The notes: generated from the sequence alone by a model not told the origin. Numbered from the stretch's first letter, positions 8,359 to 18,315 are shown. The stretch is DNA of 64,000 nucleotides from Sutterella sp. (GCA_019418605.1 DYBN01000019.1:1-64000), one strand, 5' to 3'. Numbers and translations are program-made.

Positions 8359-9891
8359 TTACTTGATCGCCTCCACGGCGTTCAAAGCGGCGTGACGGCC
8401 CGAGTAGCAGGCAAAGCCAAAGGCAAAGCCCGAGGTCCAGGTCGTGTAGGAGTGGCCGATCGCCTTGGAGACTTCAAGGCCCGTGGCATAGAGCCCCTTG
8501 ATGGGCTTGTTCTCGGTGTTGAGCACCTCAAACTGGCGGTTGACCACAAGGCCGCCGAAGGCCGAGAAGAAGTACGAGCCCAGGCGGATGGCGTAGAGCT
8601 TGCGCGTGTTGAGCGGGCGCATGTACTTGACGTCCTTGAAGAACGCGCCGTCGTGGCCCTGTTCGCAGTAGGTGTTGTACTGCTCGATGGCCGCGTCAAG
8701 GTTCTTGTAGGGCACGCCGATCTTCTTGGCGAGATCGCGCACGCTGCTTGCGGCAAAGAACGCATCGCTCTTGGCGTCAAGGGCGGCCTTGATCTCTTCC
8801 TTTAACTTGTTCATCTTGGCGCCCACGGGAACGATCACGCCAACGCCCGAGTCAACGCCGCGGTTGATCATGTACTCGACCTGGGATTCGTCAAAGATCG
8901 ACCAGGCGTGGTGGCCGTACTGCGTGTAGATCGTGTTGGCCGCCTGGCTAAAGGAGAGCGCCACGTCTTCGCGCACGAAGCGGTTGCCGTCGGAGTTGAC
9001 CCAGAGTGCGGCAGGCTGCCAGCTCGTGGTGTAGAGCTGGCTTGCAAAGCCGATGCCGCGGCCTTCGGTGCCCAGGTGCCCGATGAAGCTCACGGGACCG
9101 CGCTGCGCGCCTTTGTCCATGGCCATCAGGATGCCGTCGCCGGTCTTGTTGATGGGAACGGAGGACTTCCACGCTTCGGGATCGCGCCCGGCCCACTTGG
9201 CTACCAGCTCCTTGCTGTCGCCGAAGCTGCCCGAAGACAGGATGACGGCCTTGCAGTTGATCGTGATGGTGTCGGTTTCAGACTGCGCCACGACGCCCGT
9301 GATCTCGCCCTTGTCGTTGGTGACAAGCGCCTTGGCCGGGGTGCTCACCAGGGTCTGAACGCCGAGCTTGTCGGCGTTGTCCTTCATCGCCTTGACGAGG
9401 GCCGAGCCGTGGATGGTGCCCTTGTACTCGCGGATTTCGTGCCAGGTCGCGGCCTCCCACGGGGTCATGCGCACCACGCGGAAGTCGATGCCGTGCTTGT
9501 GCATCCAGTCGATGTTCTCGCCCGAGCCGTAGATGAAGTCGCGCACAAGGGGCGCGTCGACTTCGTACTGATGGCGCTCGAGGTAGCTCAAGAACGCGTG
9601 CTCGCGCGTGGTCGGATCGCTGCGCAGGCGGTTGTACTCGGACTCCACGGCAAAAAGACCTTCGGCGTGCTGCGAGTTGCCGCCCACGAAGGGATTCTTT
9701 TCAAGGACGATGACCTTGGCGCCCTTTTCTGCTGCCTGCACGGCGGCGGTAAGGCCTGCCGAGCCTGCGCCCACGACCACGATGTCGGCCGTCATCGTCT
9801 TTTGTGCGGCAAGCGCCGGACCCACGCCGATGGCTGCCAAAACAGCGCCCGCAATCACGGAACGACCAAGAGCTCTGCGAGTAATCAACAT
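8359..9891 (-). CDS. Exported fumarate-reductase-like FAD flavoprotein
   Basis: A 510-residue flavoprotein of the flavocytochrome-c / urocanate-reductase / fumarate-reductase superfamily. An N-terminal signal with a twin-arginine-like start (TRRALGRS, then a hydrophobic stretch ending GPALAAQ) predicts export. The FAD-binding fold follows at about 34-75 (ADIVVVGAGSAGLTAAVQAA, VLEKNPFVGGNSQ), and the C-terminal FAD segment contains GLYATGLEV. No CxxCH heme motif is present, so a separate cytochrome must supply electrons; none is adjacent. I chose the ATG at 9891 (MLITRRALG) because it begins the signal peptide and has AAGGAG upstream. A Crp/Fnr-type regulator is divergent, which suggests anaerobic control. 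The acceptor cannot be told from sequence. Confidence 0.87.
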   Translation of the reverse strand: MLITRRALGRSVIAGAVLAAIGVGPALAAQKTMTADIVVVGAGSAGLTAAVQAAEKGAKVIVLEKNPFVGGNSQHAEGLFAVESEYNRLRSDPTTREHAFLSYLERHQYEVDAPLVRDFIYGSGENIDWMHKHGIDFRVVRMTPWEAATWHEIREYKGTIHGSALVKAMKDNADKLGVQTLVSTPAKALVTNDKGEITGVVAQSETDTITINCKAVILSSGSFGDSKELVAKWAGRDPEAWKSSVPINKTGDGILMAMDKGAQRGPVSFIGHLGTEGRGIGFASQLYTTSWQPAALWVNSDGNRFVREDVALSFSQAANTIYTQYGHHAWSIFDESQVEYMINRGVDSGVGVIVPVGAKMNKLKEEIKAALDAKSDAFFAASSVRDLAKKIGVPYKNLDAAIEQYNTYCEQGHDGAFFKDVKYMRPLNTRKLYAIRLGSYFFSAFGGLVVNRQFEVLNTENKPIKGLYATGLEVSKAIGHSYTTWTSGFAFGFACYSGRHAALNAVEAIK

Positions 9892-10100
9892 AGCATTTTT
9901 CTCCTTTAAACCTATCATGCAATAGGGCTTTTAAGATGAAGTTCAATGTAAGGTCGGCCTGCGGGCGGCAATGTTGGGTACCTGACAAAACTCGGGTTTT
10001 TACCTAGTTCTGATGCAGGTATGATCTATTTTTGCAAGCAAAGCAACACCATTTTTGTAGGAATAAATCACAAGGGAAAGCTAAAAGGAGACAGGAGCGC

Positions 10101-10820
10101 ATGAGACAGGTCTTTCGCGCACGGCCGTGGGTTTTGCCGGCCGAACCGGCAAAACTTGCCGAACTCTTCAAAAACGGACGGCTCATGCAGCTCGAGCGCG
10201 GCGCCACGCTCAGGCACGGAGGTCTTGATGGGGGCGTGACGCTGCTCCTTGAAGGCCTTGCGACCTTCGCCTTTCTTGATCTGCACGGCAAGTACCACAC
10301 CTTTGCGCTGGTGCTGCCCGGGCGCACGATCGGCGACCTTGACGCCTTGAACCCCAACCGCACGGCGGTGATTGCCGAGTGCATCCGGCCAAGCCGCGTG
10401 CTTGTTGTGTCAAACGCCGACTACCGCAGGGCGCTTCGCACTTCAACCGACCTCATGGAGATGTACGCCGATCTCTCCATTCTCAAGGAGGAGACGATTC
10501 TCGAGGGGGCCTTTGCCAACTACACGATGGACCTTGACGCGAGGCTGCGGGTTCTCTTTCTGTCGATTTTTCTTGAGGGCGGCTCGCCCCTTGATCTTGA
10601 GGGGTGGAATGAGTGTCCGGTCTCGCTTTCGGTGACCGAAATTGCCCGCATCGTCTCGGGCAACCGCTCCTGGGTGAGCACGCGGCTCTCGGAGTGGACC
10701 CGCGAGGGGCTCCTTCAAAAATCAGGGCGCCGCATGGCTGTTCGCGCAAACCTTTTTGAAAAGATCAAGGACTGGGTGCCCAAAGGAGGCGTTGAGCCCG
10801 TGAGCGTGGAGATTCCGTAG
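10101..10820 (+). CDS. Crp/Fnr-family transcriptional regulator
   Basis: A 239-residue regulator. An N-terminal cNMP-binding-like beta-roll (LMQLERGATLRHGG, FALVLPGRTIGDLDALN) is followed by a dimerisation helix and a Crp-type winged helix (LSVTEIARIVSGNRSWVSTR) at about 175-225. The N-terminal Cys cluster of oxygen-sensing Fnr is absent, so it is not an iron-sulfur oxygen sensor of that kind. The ATG at 10101 has AGGAG upstream; the longer frame starting 69 bases earlier has no such support. The divergent flavoprotein gene across a 209-base spacer is the likely target (inference). Confidence 0.9.
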   Translation: MRQVFRARPWVLPAEPAKLAELFKNGRLMQLERGATLRHGGLDGGVTLLLEGLATFAFLDLHGKYHTFALVLPGRTIGDLDALNPNRTAVIAECIRPSRVLVVSNADYRRALRTSTDLMEMYADLSILKEETILEGAFANYTMDLDARLRVLFLSIFLEGGSPLDLEGWNECPVSLSVTEIARIVSGNRSWVSTRLSEWTREGLLQKSGRRMAVRANLFEKIKDWVPKGGVEPVSVEIP

Positions 10821-10859
10821 CCTGCGGCAAAACGCGGCGGCCCTTTTGCCGAAAACAAA

Positions 10860-10913
10860 AAGGACCTTTCCGGCCGCCGGGAGCAAAACAAGCGGCGTGA
10901 AGGAAAGGTCCTT
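10860..10913. terminator. 12-bp inverted repeat, two-way terminator candidate
   Basis: AAGGACCTTTCC (10860-10871) and GGAAAGGTCCTT (10902-10913) are perfect arms around a 30-base loop, between the convergent regulator and porin genes. A-runs precede the left arm and follow the right arm, so the strand pairs could end transcription from both sides, although the loop is long. Confidence 0.5.
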
Positions 10914-10934
10914 CAAAAAGAGGGGATGTCAAAT

Positions 10935-10978
10935 GCGGGCGGCGCAGGCCGCCCGCAGCGGCCGCTCAAAAGAGCGGC
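10935..10978 (-). terminator. Tandem hairpins after the porin gene
   Basis: Two perfect stem-loops: 9-bp GCGGGCGGC/GCCGCCCGC (10935-10956) and 7-bp GCCGCTC/GAGCGGC (10961-10978). They lie immediately downstream of the porin stop on the minus strand. They have tight four-base loops; T-runs are weak until the next inverted repeat. Confidence 0.6.
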
Positions 10979-10987
10979 TCGCGCTTT

Positions 10988-12148
10988 TTAGAACTTGTGG
11001 TTCATGCCGAGGAAGAACTGGCCCTGGTTCTGGCCGGGCTCGTTGGCATAGTGCAGCGAGCTGTCGGGGCCGGCTTCGATCGAGTATTTGGCTTGGTCGT
11101 CGTTGACCACGAGTTCATAGCCCACGTAGATCTTGGTGCGCTTGCTAAGCGGGTAGTCGTAGCGGGTGCCGAAGGAGTATGCGTCTGCGTCCTCCTCTGT
11201 ATTGTTCTTGAGCATGGAGGCCGAAATCGACCAGCGGCCGCCAAAGAGCGGCGTTGCCGCGCCAAGCTGCGCCACCCAGAAGTTCGGGTACTCGGGCGTG
11301 TTCATGCCGTCGCGGTACATAAAGAGGCCCGAGAGCTTGGTGACGCCGAAGTCGTAGGTCATGCCGATGTTGTAGTACATCACATGGCCTTCTTCTTGTG
11401 CAACGCCATCAAAGTCGGGGTTGGGCTTCCCATAGCCGTTGATCTGTCCGCTGCCGTCCAGGACATATCCAAGGCCGCCGCGCTGGTTGCCGGAGATATC
11501 TTGGTAAAGAGCGCTCGCCATCACAAAGAGCGGGCCGTTGGCGTAGTTGACGGCGAGGTTGTAGACGTTGCCGTCGGTGCTCGAATCATCGGTTTCTTCA
11601 CCGAGGGCGGCATAGGCAAAGACCGTAAAGCCCGCCATGCGAGGCGAAACGTAAAGAACCGAGTTGTTGTGGCGCACGAGGCTGTCATTGACTTCACCGT
11701 TGACGCCCGTGGGCATCGGGAAGAAGAAGGGCGAGTAGGACGAGCCCAGGCTCAAGTCCGTGGGATCGGTCATGCCGAACGTTAAAAAGTGCGGAGTGTA
11801 CTGACGGCCAAAGGAGAGCGTGCCCCACTTCGTGGAGCTCAAACCGAGCCACGCTTCGCGCGAAAAGAGCGTGTTCGGACGGTGGCCGTCGGGGTAGGTG
11901 CCTTCGTCGACCAGGAAGGCGCTTTCAAGTTTGAAGACCGCCTGGGTGTCGGGCGTGAGTTCTTCAGAGCCCTTGATGCCCCAGAAGGATGCGGAGGCGC
12001 CGCCGCTGCCGAGCGAAACGTCCGTCTCGCCGCCGCCGTGGTTGACGGCGATGTAGGTGTCGACCGTACCGTAGAGTTCAACTTCGGCTGCGCCGGCGGC
12101 ACAGGCCATGGCCGAAAGACAGGCCAAAGCTACTAAACTTTTTTTCAT
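10988..12148 (-). CDS. Gram-negative trimeric porin
   Basis: A 386-residue outer-membrane general porin of the betaproteobacterial OmpC/Omp32 type. A Sec signal (KKSLVALACLSAMACAAGA) is followed by the first strand EVELYGTVDTYIAV, alternating amphipathic beta strands throughout, a constriction-loop-like segment (about SSYSPFFFPMPTG) and a C-terminal Phe (GMNHKF), the Bam recognition signal. The ATG at 12148 has AAGGAG at good spacing; the frame extends upstream without a signal sequence. It is monocistronic with strong hairpins downstream. Confidence 0.93.
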   Translation of the reverse strand: MKKSLVALACLSAMACAAGAAEVELYGTVDTYIAVNHGGGETDVSLGSGGASASFWGIKGSEELTPDTQAVFKLESAFLVDEGTYPDGHRPNTLFSREAWLGLSSTKWGTLSFGRQYTPHFLTFGMTDPTDLSLGSSYSPFFFPMPTGVNGEVNDSLVRHNNSVLYVSPRMAGFTVFAYAALGEETDDSSTDGNVYNLAVNYANGPLFVMASALYQDISGNQRGGLGYVLDGSGQINGYGKPNPDFDGVAQEEGHVMYYNIGMTYDFGVTKLSGLFMYRDGMNTPEYPNFWVAQLGAATPLFGGRWSISASMLKNNTEEDADAYSFGTRYDYPLSKRTKIYVGYELVVNDDQAKYSIEAGPDSSLHYANEPGQNQGQFFLGMNHKF

Positions 12149-12530
12149 TTGTTGTGTCTCCTTGGTTGTCGGTTTCTTTGGCTTTGATTCAATTCCGACA
12201 GGCCGGCGCACGGCCGACCGATGGTTCGATCTTATGAAGACGGGCCGAGCGGCACTGTTTGCTACTCGACAGTTTGGGGCGTGACCGGGAGATTTGCAGG
12301 GTTATCCCGAGTGAACGATCTGCGACGGTCTCTTGTCCCAGGCGTTGACAAGGAAGCGCTTCAAGGAGACGCTCGGTCGGCTCCGGGGCCTTTTCCCGTC
12401 CCGGCCGCGCCCGACGTGCCGTTTTGCCTTTGACTACAATTGCGGCCGATTCAATTGACTTCAATTGAAAAGGAATAAAGGGGCGGCAGCTGCAGCGCAC
12501 GCGCACCCCGCAACCCAAGGAAGCCTTGAT

Positions 12531-13016
12531 TTGAATACGACGATTCGCAATAAGCGCGCCACGCACGACTACACCATTGAGGAGCGTTTTGAAACGGGCC
12601 TCGTGCTGCAGGGCTGGGAGGTCAAGAGCGTGCGGGCCGGACGCGCCACGATCAATCTCGCGCACGTCTACATCCGCGACGGCGAACTTTTTCTTTGCAA
12701 CGCCAACATGACGCCCACGGATCAGACCTGCACGCACGTGCACCCGGAGGCGACGCGCACCCGCAAGGTGCTCATGCACCGCAAGGAAATCGAGCGTTTG
12801 ATCGGCAAGGTCGAGCGCGCGGGCTATGCGCTCGTGCCGCTTGATCTGCACTTCTCCCGCGGACGCGTCAAGATGCAGATGGCGCTCGCGCGAGGCAAGA
12901 GGGAGTTTGAAAAGCGCGCCGACGAGAGCAAGAAGCAGTGGAAGCGCCAGCAGGAGCGGCTCATGAAAAACGACATGACCCGCGGCAAGCCCAGACAAAA
13001 TTTCAAGGACGTCTAG
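12531..13016 (+). CDS. smpB: tmRNA-binding protein SmpB
   Basis: A 161-residue partner of tmRNA in rescue of stalled ribosomes. Family marks are RNKRATHDYTIEERFETGL, GWEVKSVRAGRA and the basic C-terminal tail (KREFEKRADESKK). I chose a TTG start at 12531 (NTTIRNKRATHDY): AAGGAAG ends seven bases before it and the resulting length fits the family. A longer frame opening with another TTG at 12465 would add an Ala/His-rich tail without homology. A TACAAT hexamer at 12435-12440 may be the -10 element. The stop is two bases before the nudix gene, so they are co-transcribed. Confidence 0.93.
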   Translation: MNTTIRNKRATHDYTIEERFETGLVLQGWEVKSVRAGRATINLAHVYIRDGELFLCNANMTPTDQTCTHVHPEATRTRKVLMHRKEIERLIGKVERAGYALVPLDLHFSRGRVKMQMALARGKREFEKRADESKKQWKRQQERLMKNDMTRGKPRQNFKDV

Positions 13017-13018
13017 AA

Positions 13019-13609
13019 ATGCTTGAACCGATTGCAGAGGACAAGGACCTCAAGGAGGAGATTCTTTTTGAAGAAGACCTCTATACGGGAAAGTTTCTTC
13101 ATCTGATGCGCCGCACGGTGCAGCTCCCCGACGGGCGCACCACCACGCGCGAGATGCTCCACCACCCGGGGGCGGCCGCCATGGTGGTGATCGATGCCGA
13201 CAACCGCGTGGTCTTTGAGCGGCAGTGGCGCGCTCCGATGGACGCGGCCTTCTGGGAGATTCCGGCAGGCAAGATCGACCCGGGCGAGGATCCCTTTGAG
13301 ACGGCCCGGCGCGAGCTCATGGAGGAAACGGGCGTCTCGGCGCGCCAATGGGTTTATCTTGGCACCATTCACAATGCGATCGGCTACAGCGACGAGCACA
13401 TCGACATCTATCTCGCCCGCGACCTCTCTGAAGGCGCCGAGCGCGAGCTCGACGAGCACGAATTCATCGACGTGCACAAAATCCCCTTTGACGAGGCGCT
13501 TGCGATGACGCGCGACGGCCGCATCACCGACGTCAAGACGATCATCGGGCTCAATTGGGCGCAGCAGTATTTGGCGGGCGTTCTTACGCAGGCAAAGGTC
13601 TGCGGCTAG
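13019..13609 (+). CDS. NUDIX hydrolase, ADP-ribose pyrophosphatase type
   Basis: A 196-residue hydrolase with a complete Nudix box, GKIDPGE then RRELMEETGV (G-x5-E-x7-RE-x2-EE-xGV), at about residues 85-107. Family members with an N-terminal strand domain like this cleave ADP-ribose or related nucleoside diphosphate sugars; the exact substrate is not fixed by sequence. The ATG at 13019 follows the smpB stop by two bases with AAGGAC upstream. A strong terminator follows. Confidence 0.9.
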   Translation: MLEPIAEDKDLKEEILFEEDLYTGKFLHLMRRTVQLPDGRTTTREMLHHPGAAAMVVIDADNRVVFERQWRAPMDAAFWEIPAGKIDPGEDPFETARRELMEETGVSARQWVYLGTIHNAIGYSDEHIDIYLARDLSEGAERELDEHEFIDVHKIPFDEALAMTRDGRITDVKTIIGLNWAQQYLAGVLTQAKVCG

Positions 13610-13630
13610 TTTTTTCTATTTCCAATAGGC

Positions 13631-13676
13631 AACGCCCGAAGGCAGAAAATTGCTGCACTTCGGGCGTTTGTGTTTT
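13631..13676 (+). terminator. Intrinsic terminator after smpB-nudix
   Basis: An 11-bp perfect stem AACGCCCGAAG (13631-13641) / CTTCGGGCGTT (13658-13668) followed by TGTGTTTTTG. It may also help to insulate the convergent bamD gene. Confidence 0.85.
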
Positions 13677-13720
13677 TGCAAGGCTTCTGAGCGCAGGGCG
13701 CTTAGAAAGCGGGGCGGCTC

Positions 13721-14495
13721 TTAGTTGCTGCTCGTTTGGCGAGGCGCGTTGAGCTCGATGATGCGCCGGGTGTCGGCCTCAAGATCGAACATGCCGAGCT
13801 CGTGGTAGCTGTCGGCAATGAGTTCGAGCGCTTCATCGCGCATGGGGGTCTGCTGGTAGTCCGTGAGCACGACCTTGGCGCGATTGATGCAGGCGATGTA
13901 GGCCTTGCGGTCAAAGTAAAAGCGCGCGGTCGAGACCTGGTAGCGGGCGCCCGCCAAAACAAACTCGTGCATGCGGCGGCGCGCTTCAGGCGCGTAGCGC
14001 GAGTCCGGATAGCGGCCCGCGAGCTCCTTGAAGATGTCAAAGGCGTCGCGCGCGGCCTGCGCATCGCGGTAGGCGATGTCCTGGCGCGTCACGGAGGCAA
14101 GAAAGCCGTCGCGCTCGTTTAAGGTCGCAAGAGCCTTTAAATAAAGCGCGTAGTCGCTGTTGGGGTGGTTGGGATAGGCGCGCAGGAAGCGGTCAAGGGT
14201 CTGCACGGCCGTTGCCGCATCGTCGTCTTTGTAGGAGACGTAGGCAAGATCGATCTGGGCCTGCTGCGCGTAGGTTCCGAAGGGGTAGCGCGCTTCAAGC
14301 TTGGTATAGTAGTCCCTTGCGACTTCCCAGTTGGCGTCGCTCATGGCGGCGCGGGCTTCGTTGTAGAGCTGGTTGGCCGTCCAGTCGCGGGTGGGATCGA
14401 TTTCGATGCTCTCAAGCCAGGAGCAGCCGGCGGTTACCGCGACAGCTGCTGCAATGACAGCATATCTGACCGGCCGCAACACGGTTTTCAATTTC

Positions 14496-14497
<2 letters not shown>
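13721..14497 (-). CDS. bamD: Outer-membrane assembly lipoprotein BamD
   Basis: A 258-residue lipoprotein of the beta-barrel assembly machine. A type II signal ends in the lipobox VTAGC (Cys at about 25). TPR-like helical repeats follow (ANQLYNEARAAMSDANWEVA, KLEARYPFGTYAQQAQIDLA, FLRAYPNHPNSDYALY), with the length usual for BamD. The ATG at 14497 overlaps the ATG of the divergent rluD in a CATG tetranucleotide. A TATAAT hexamer for bamD lies inside rluD at 14527-14532, so the 5' leader probably runs through the rluD coding region. Confidence 0.95.
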
Positions 14498-15632
<1,135 letters not shown>

Positions 15633-15718
15633 AGGTCCACAGAGGCCCTCAAGAGGCCTCGCGGCGGCGCGGGCTGCCTGCCGTTACATTTTTCTTTTTT
15701 GCAAGCAGCGACAAAACG

Positions 15719-16525
15719 ATGTCTCTATATAAGAAGCAGTTGGAGGCGCTCGAGCCCGAACTCGTTCCGGGGGTGGGCGCGCTTTTTACCGGCCGCACGG
15801 GCGGCGTGTCCTCGGGCCCCTGGGGCGGCCCTGAGGGGGTCATGGGCTTGAACGTCGGTTCGCGCGTGGGCGACAACGCGCGGTGCGTGTCCATGAACCG
15901 CTCGATCATTGCGCAGGTCGTGCCGCAGGAGCCGCGCTGGATGACGCAGGTGCACGGCACGCGCGTAGTCCTCGCCGACGAGGTTGGGGAAGAGAGCTTT
16001 GAGGCCGACGCGCAGTGGACGATGACCCCGGGCGTGGTGTGCGTCGTGCAGGTGGCCGACTGCCTGCCGGTGCTCATTGCCGAGAAAAACGCGCGCATCG
16101 TCGCTGCGGTGCACGCGGGCTGGAGAAGCCTCTCGGGCGGCATTGTCGAAAAGACCGTCGAGGAGATGCGGCGCGCCTTACAGGACGAGAAGGCCTCCTT
16201 TGCCGCGTGGCTCGGGCCCCGCATCGGGTTTGACGACTTTGAAACGGGCCCTGAGGTGGTCAAAGCCTTTTCCGAGCACTTTGGCAGCGCACCCCAATGC
16301 GTCAGGGCGGCTTCCGACGGGAAGTTTTTCCTTGATCTTGCGGGCTTTGCCAAGCTTGCGCTTGCGCGCACGGGCGTCTCGGACATTGAAGACTGCGGTC
16401 TTTCGACGGTGCAGCACCCCGGGCAGTTTTTCAGCTACCGGCGCGACGGAGATAAAACGGGGCGGCACGCGGCGCTCATTTGGATTGAGCCCGCTGCAGG
16501 CGCAAACAACGAGAGCAAAGGTTAG
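15719..16525 (+). CDS. pgeF: Peptidoglycan editing factor PgeF (YfiH, laccase-fold)
   Basis: A 268-residue multicopper-oxidase-like polyphenol-oxidase-fold protein. In E. coli PgeF removes misplaced L-Ser from muropeptide precursors. Visible are the zinc/copper-type motifs WMTQVHGTRV, VQVADCLPVLIA and AVHAGWRSLSGGI, plus the late Cys/His segment DCGLSTVQHPGQFFSYRRDG. It follows rluD by 86 bases and precedes rimO by two bases, so these three are likely one operon. Confidence 0.93.
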   Translation: MSLYKKQLEALEPELVPGVGALFTGRTGGVSSGPWGGPEGVMGLNVGSRVGDNARCVSMNRSIIAQVVPQEPRWMTQVHGTRVVLADEVGEESFEADAQWTMTPGVVCVVQVADCLPVLIAEKNARIVAAVHAGWRSLSGGIVEKTVEEMRRALQDEKASFAAWLGPRIGFDDFETGPEVVKAFSEHFGSAPQCVRAASDGKFFLDLAGFAKLALARTGVSDIEDCGLSTVQHPGQFFSYRRDGDKTGRHAALIWIEPAAGANNESKG

Positions 16526-16527
16526 TC

Positions 16528-17919
16528 ATGACGCAAAGCAGCAACCCTTCAGCACAGGATTTAAAGGAGCAGCCTCGCCGGGGCCGCATCGGGCGCGTCG
16601 GATTCGTGAGCCTTGGCTGCCCCAAGGCGCTTGTCGACACCGAGCGCATCGTCACCGAACTGCGGGCCGAGGGCTACATCATCGCGGCCGACTACAAAGA
16701 GGCCGACCTTGTCATCGTCAACACCTGCGCCTTTATCGACGCGGCCGTGGCCGAAAGCCTTGAGGCCATCACGGAGGCCATGCGCGAAAACGGGCGCGTG
16801 ATCGTCACGGGCTGTCTGGGCGGCAAGACCAACGCCGACGGCTCCAATTGGGTCAAGGAGCGCATTCCGCAGGTAATCGGCGTCACGGGCCCCGACAGCC
16901 TTGAGCAGACCATGACGCTTGTGCACGCGCACCTGCCGCGGGCGCACGAACCCTTTGACGAACTCGTGCCCAAGGCGGGGCTCAAACTTACGCCCGCGCA
17001 CTACGCCTATCTCAAAATCAGCGAAGGGTGCGCGCATCACTGCACGTTCTGCATCATTCCCGACCTCAGGGGCCCCTTGGTGAGCCGCCCGATCGGGAGC
17101 ATCCTCAAGGAGGCCGAAAACCTGGTCGAAGCTGGCGTCAAGGAGCTGCTTGTGATCAGCCAGGATACGGGCGCCTACGGGCTTGACGTGCGCTACCGCA
17201 CGGGCTTTGTCAACGGGCGCCCCGTGAAGACGCGGCTTCTGGAACTTGCCCGGGAGCTCGGAGAGCTCGGCGTCTGGGTGCGGCTTCACTACGTCTATCC
17301 CTATCCGTCGGTGGACGCCGTGGTTGAACTGATGGCGCAGGGGCGGATCCTTCCTTATCTTGACGTGCCGTTTCAGCACGCGCACCCGCGCGTATTAAAG
17401 GCGATGAAGCGGCCGGCAAGCGCCGAGAAAAATCTCGAGCGCATTGCCGCCTGGCGCAGCATCTGCCCGGACATCACGATTCGCTCGACCTTCATTGCGG
17501 GCTTTCCCGGCGAGACCGAAGAGGAGTTTGAGTACCTGCTGGATTTTCTCAAGGAAGCAAGGCTCGACCGCGTGGGGTGCTTTGCCTACAGCCCCGTTGA
17601 AGGCGCGCAGGCCAATGCTCTGCCAGGGCAGCTGCCCGACGAGGTGCGCGAAGAGCGCCGCCGCCGCTTCATGCAGGTGCAGGCCGAGGTGTCGGCTGCG
17701 CGCTTAAAAGAAAAGATCGGCCGCATCGAGCGCGTCATTATCGATGAGAGCGAAAACGAAGACGGCGTCGCGGTGGGCCGCACCACGGCCGATGCGCCCG
17801 ACATCGACGGCGTCATTTACGTCACCACCGACAGGCACCTGGCGCCGGGGGACTTCGTCGACGTGCGCGTCACCGACAGCCTCGAGCACGATCTCGTGGG
17901 GCGCGAGGTTCGCGAGTAG
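16528..17919 (+). CDS. rimO: Ribosomal protein S12 methylthiotransferase RimO
   Basis: A 463-residue radical-SAM methylthiotransferase that modifies an Asp of ribosomal protein S12. Order: UPF0004 domain (FVSLGCPKALVDTE, VNTCAFIDAA, VTGCLGGK supplying cluster-binding Cys), radical SAM domain with C-x3-C-x2-C (SEGCAHHCTFCIIP), and a C-terminal TRAM domain (GRTTADAPDIDGVIYV). It starts two bases after the pgeF stop with AAAGGTTA as ribosome site. Confidence 0.96.
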   Translation: MTQSSNPSAQDLKEQPRRGRIGRVGFVSLGCPKALVDTERIVTELRAEGYIIAADYKEADLVIVNTCAFIDAAVAESLEAITEAMRENGRVIVTGCLGGKTNADGSNWVKERIPQVIGVTGPDSLEQTMTLVHAHLPRAHEPFDELVPKAGLKLTPAHYAYLKISEGCAHHCTFCIIPDLRGPLVSRPIGSILKEAENLVEAGVKELLVISQDTGAYGLDVRYRTGFVNGRPVKTRLLELARELGELGVWVRLHYVYPYPSVDAVVELMAQGRILPYLDVPFQHAHPRVLKAMKRPASAEKNLERIAAWRSICPDITIRSTFIAGFPGETEEEFEYLLDFLKEARLDRVGCFAYSPVEGAQANALPGQLPDEVREERRRRFMQVQAEVSAARLKEKIGRIERVIIDESENEDGVAVGRTTADAPDIDGVIYVTTDRHLAPGDFVDVRVTDSLEHDLVGREVRE

Positions 17920-17954
17920 GCCAAGCGGCGCTTTTCTCTCCCATTTGACGACGG

Positions 17955-17979
17955 ACGGGGCCTTCGGGCCCCGTTTTTC
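17955..17979 (+). terminator. Intrinsic terminator after rimO
   Basis: An 8-bp stem ACGGGGCC/GGCCCCGT closed by a TTCG tetraloop and followed by TTTT, a textbook intrinsic terminator. Confidence 0.9.
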
Positions 17980-18115
17980 GTGGAATAGAGCGGGGAGCGC
18001 GCAAGCAGGCCAAGAGATTAAAAACTTGGTGATATTGGCCTAATCGCGCGGTACGACCCCTAAATCTACTGGTAATTACCCTAATATCATTTTTCATAGA
18101 TTTGGGAGTTTGCCT

Positions 18116-18162
18116 GGCTTAAGTCGCGCTTAAGCCTTGCGGAGCGCGGCTTAAGAGCTTTT
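18116..18162 (+). promoter_or_regulatory. Three-arm leader with mutually exclusive hairpins
   Basis: Three arms share one sequence: GGCTTAAG (18116-18123), CTTAAGCC (18129-18136) and GGCTTAAG (18148-18155). The middle arm can pair with either neighbour. The second pairing ends in AGCTTTTT, like a weak terminator, and the first would prevent it. It lies in the 396-base gap upstream of the octaheme cytochrome, so attenuation or protein-controlled termination is plausible (inference). Confidence 0.45.
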
Positions 18163-18187
18163 TAAGGAAGCCAGCCGAGAGCACTAG

Positions 18188-18228
18188 GCCAAGATGCACC
18201 TTTGAGGGGAGGTCCTACAAATCTTGGC
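18188..18228 (+). repeat. Stem-loop in the octaheme cytochrome leader
   Basis: GCCAAGAT (18188-18195) pairs with ATCTTGGC (18221-18228), with an inner ACCT/AGGT pair (18198-18201, 18210-18213). Confidence 0.45.
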
Positions 18229-18273
18229 ATGGTATGGAAAAATTTCCTCCCAAGCGAGCCGGGACACGCCCCC

Positions 18274-18287
18274 ATGTGTCGACACAT
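18274..18287. promoter_or_regulatory. 14-bp perfect palindrome, operator candidate
   Basis: ATGTGTCGACACAT is self-complementary and ends 28 bases before the octaheme cytochrome ATG. This is a good position for a dimeric repressor or a leader hairpin. I do not recognise the regulator. Confidence 0.4.
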
Positions 18288-18315
18288 TTGAAAACAGGCC
18301 GCTACAGGAGAAGAA

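Noticed and set aside
12465..12530. Upstream TTG start of smpB at 12465
   Set aside because: It adds an Ala/His-rich segment absent from SmpB, and the TTG at 12531 has the better-placed AAGGAAG.
18025..18100. NarL or FNR binding sites upstream of the octaheme cytochrome
   Set aside because: TACC-like heptamers and TTGGTGATATTGG occur, but none matches the NarL heptamer pairs or the FNR half-site spacing.
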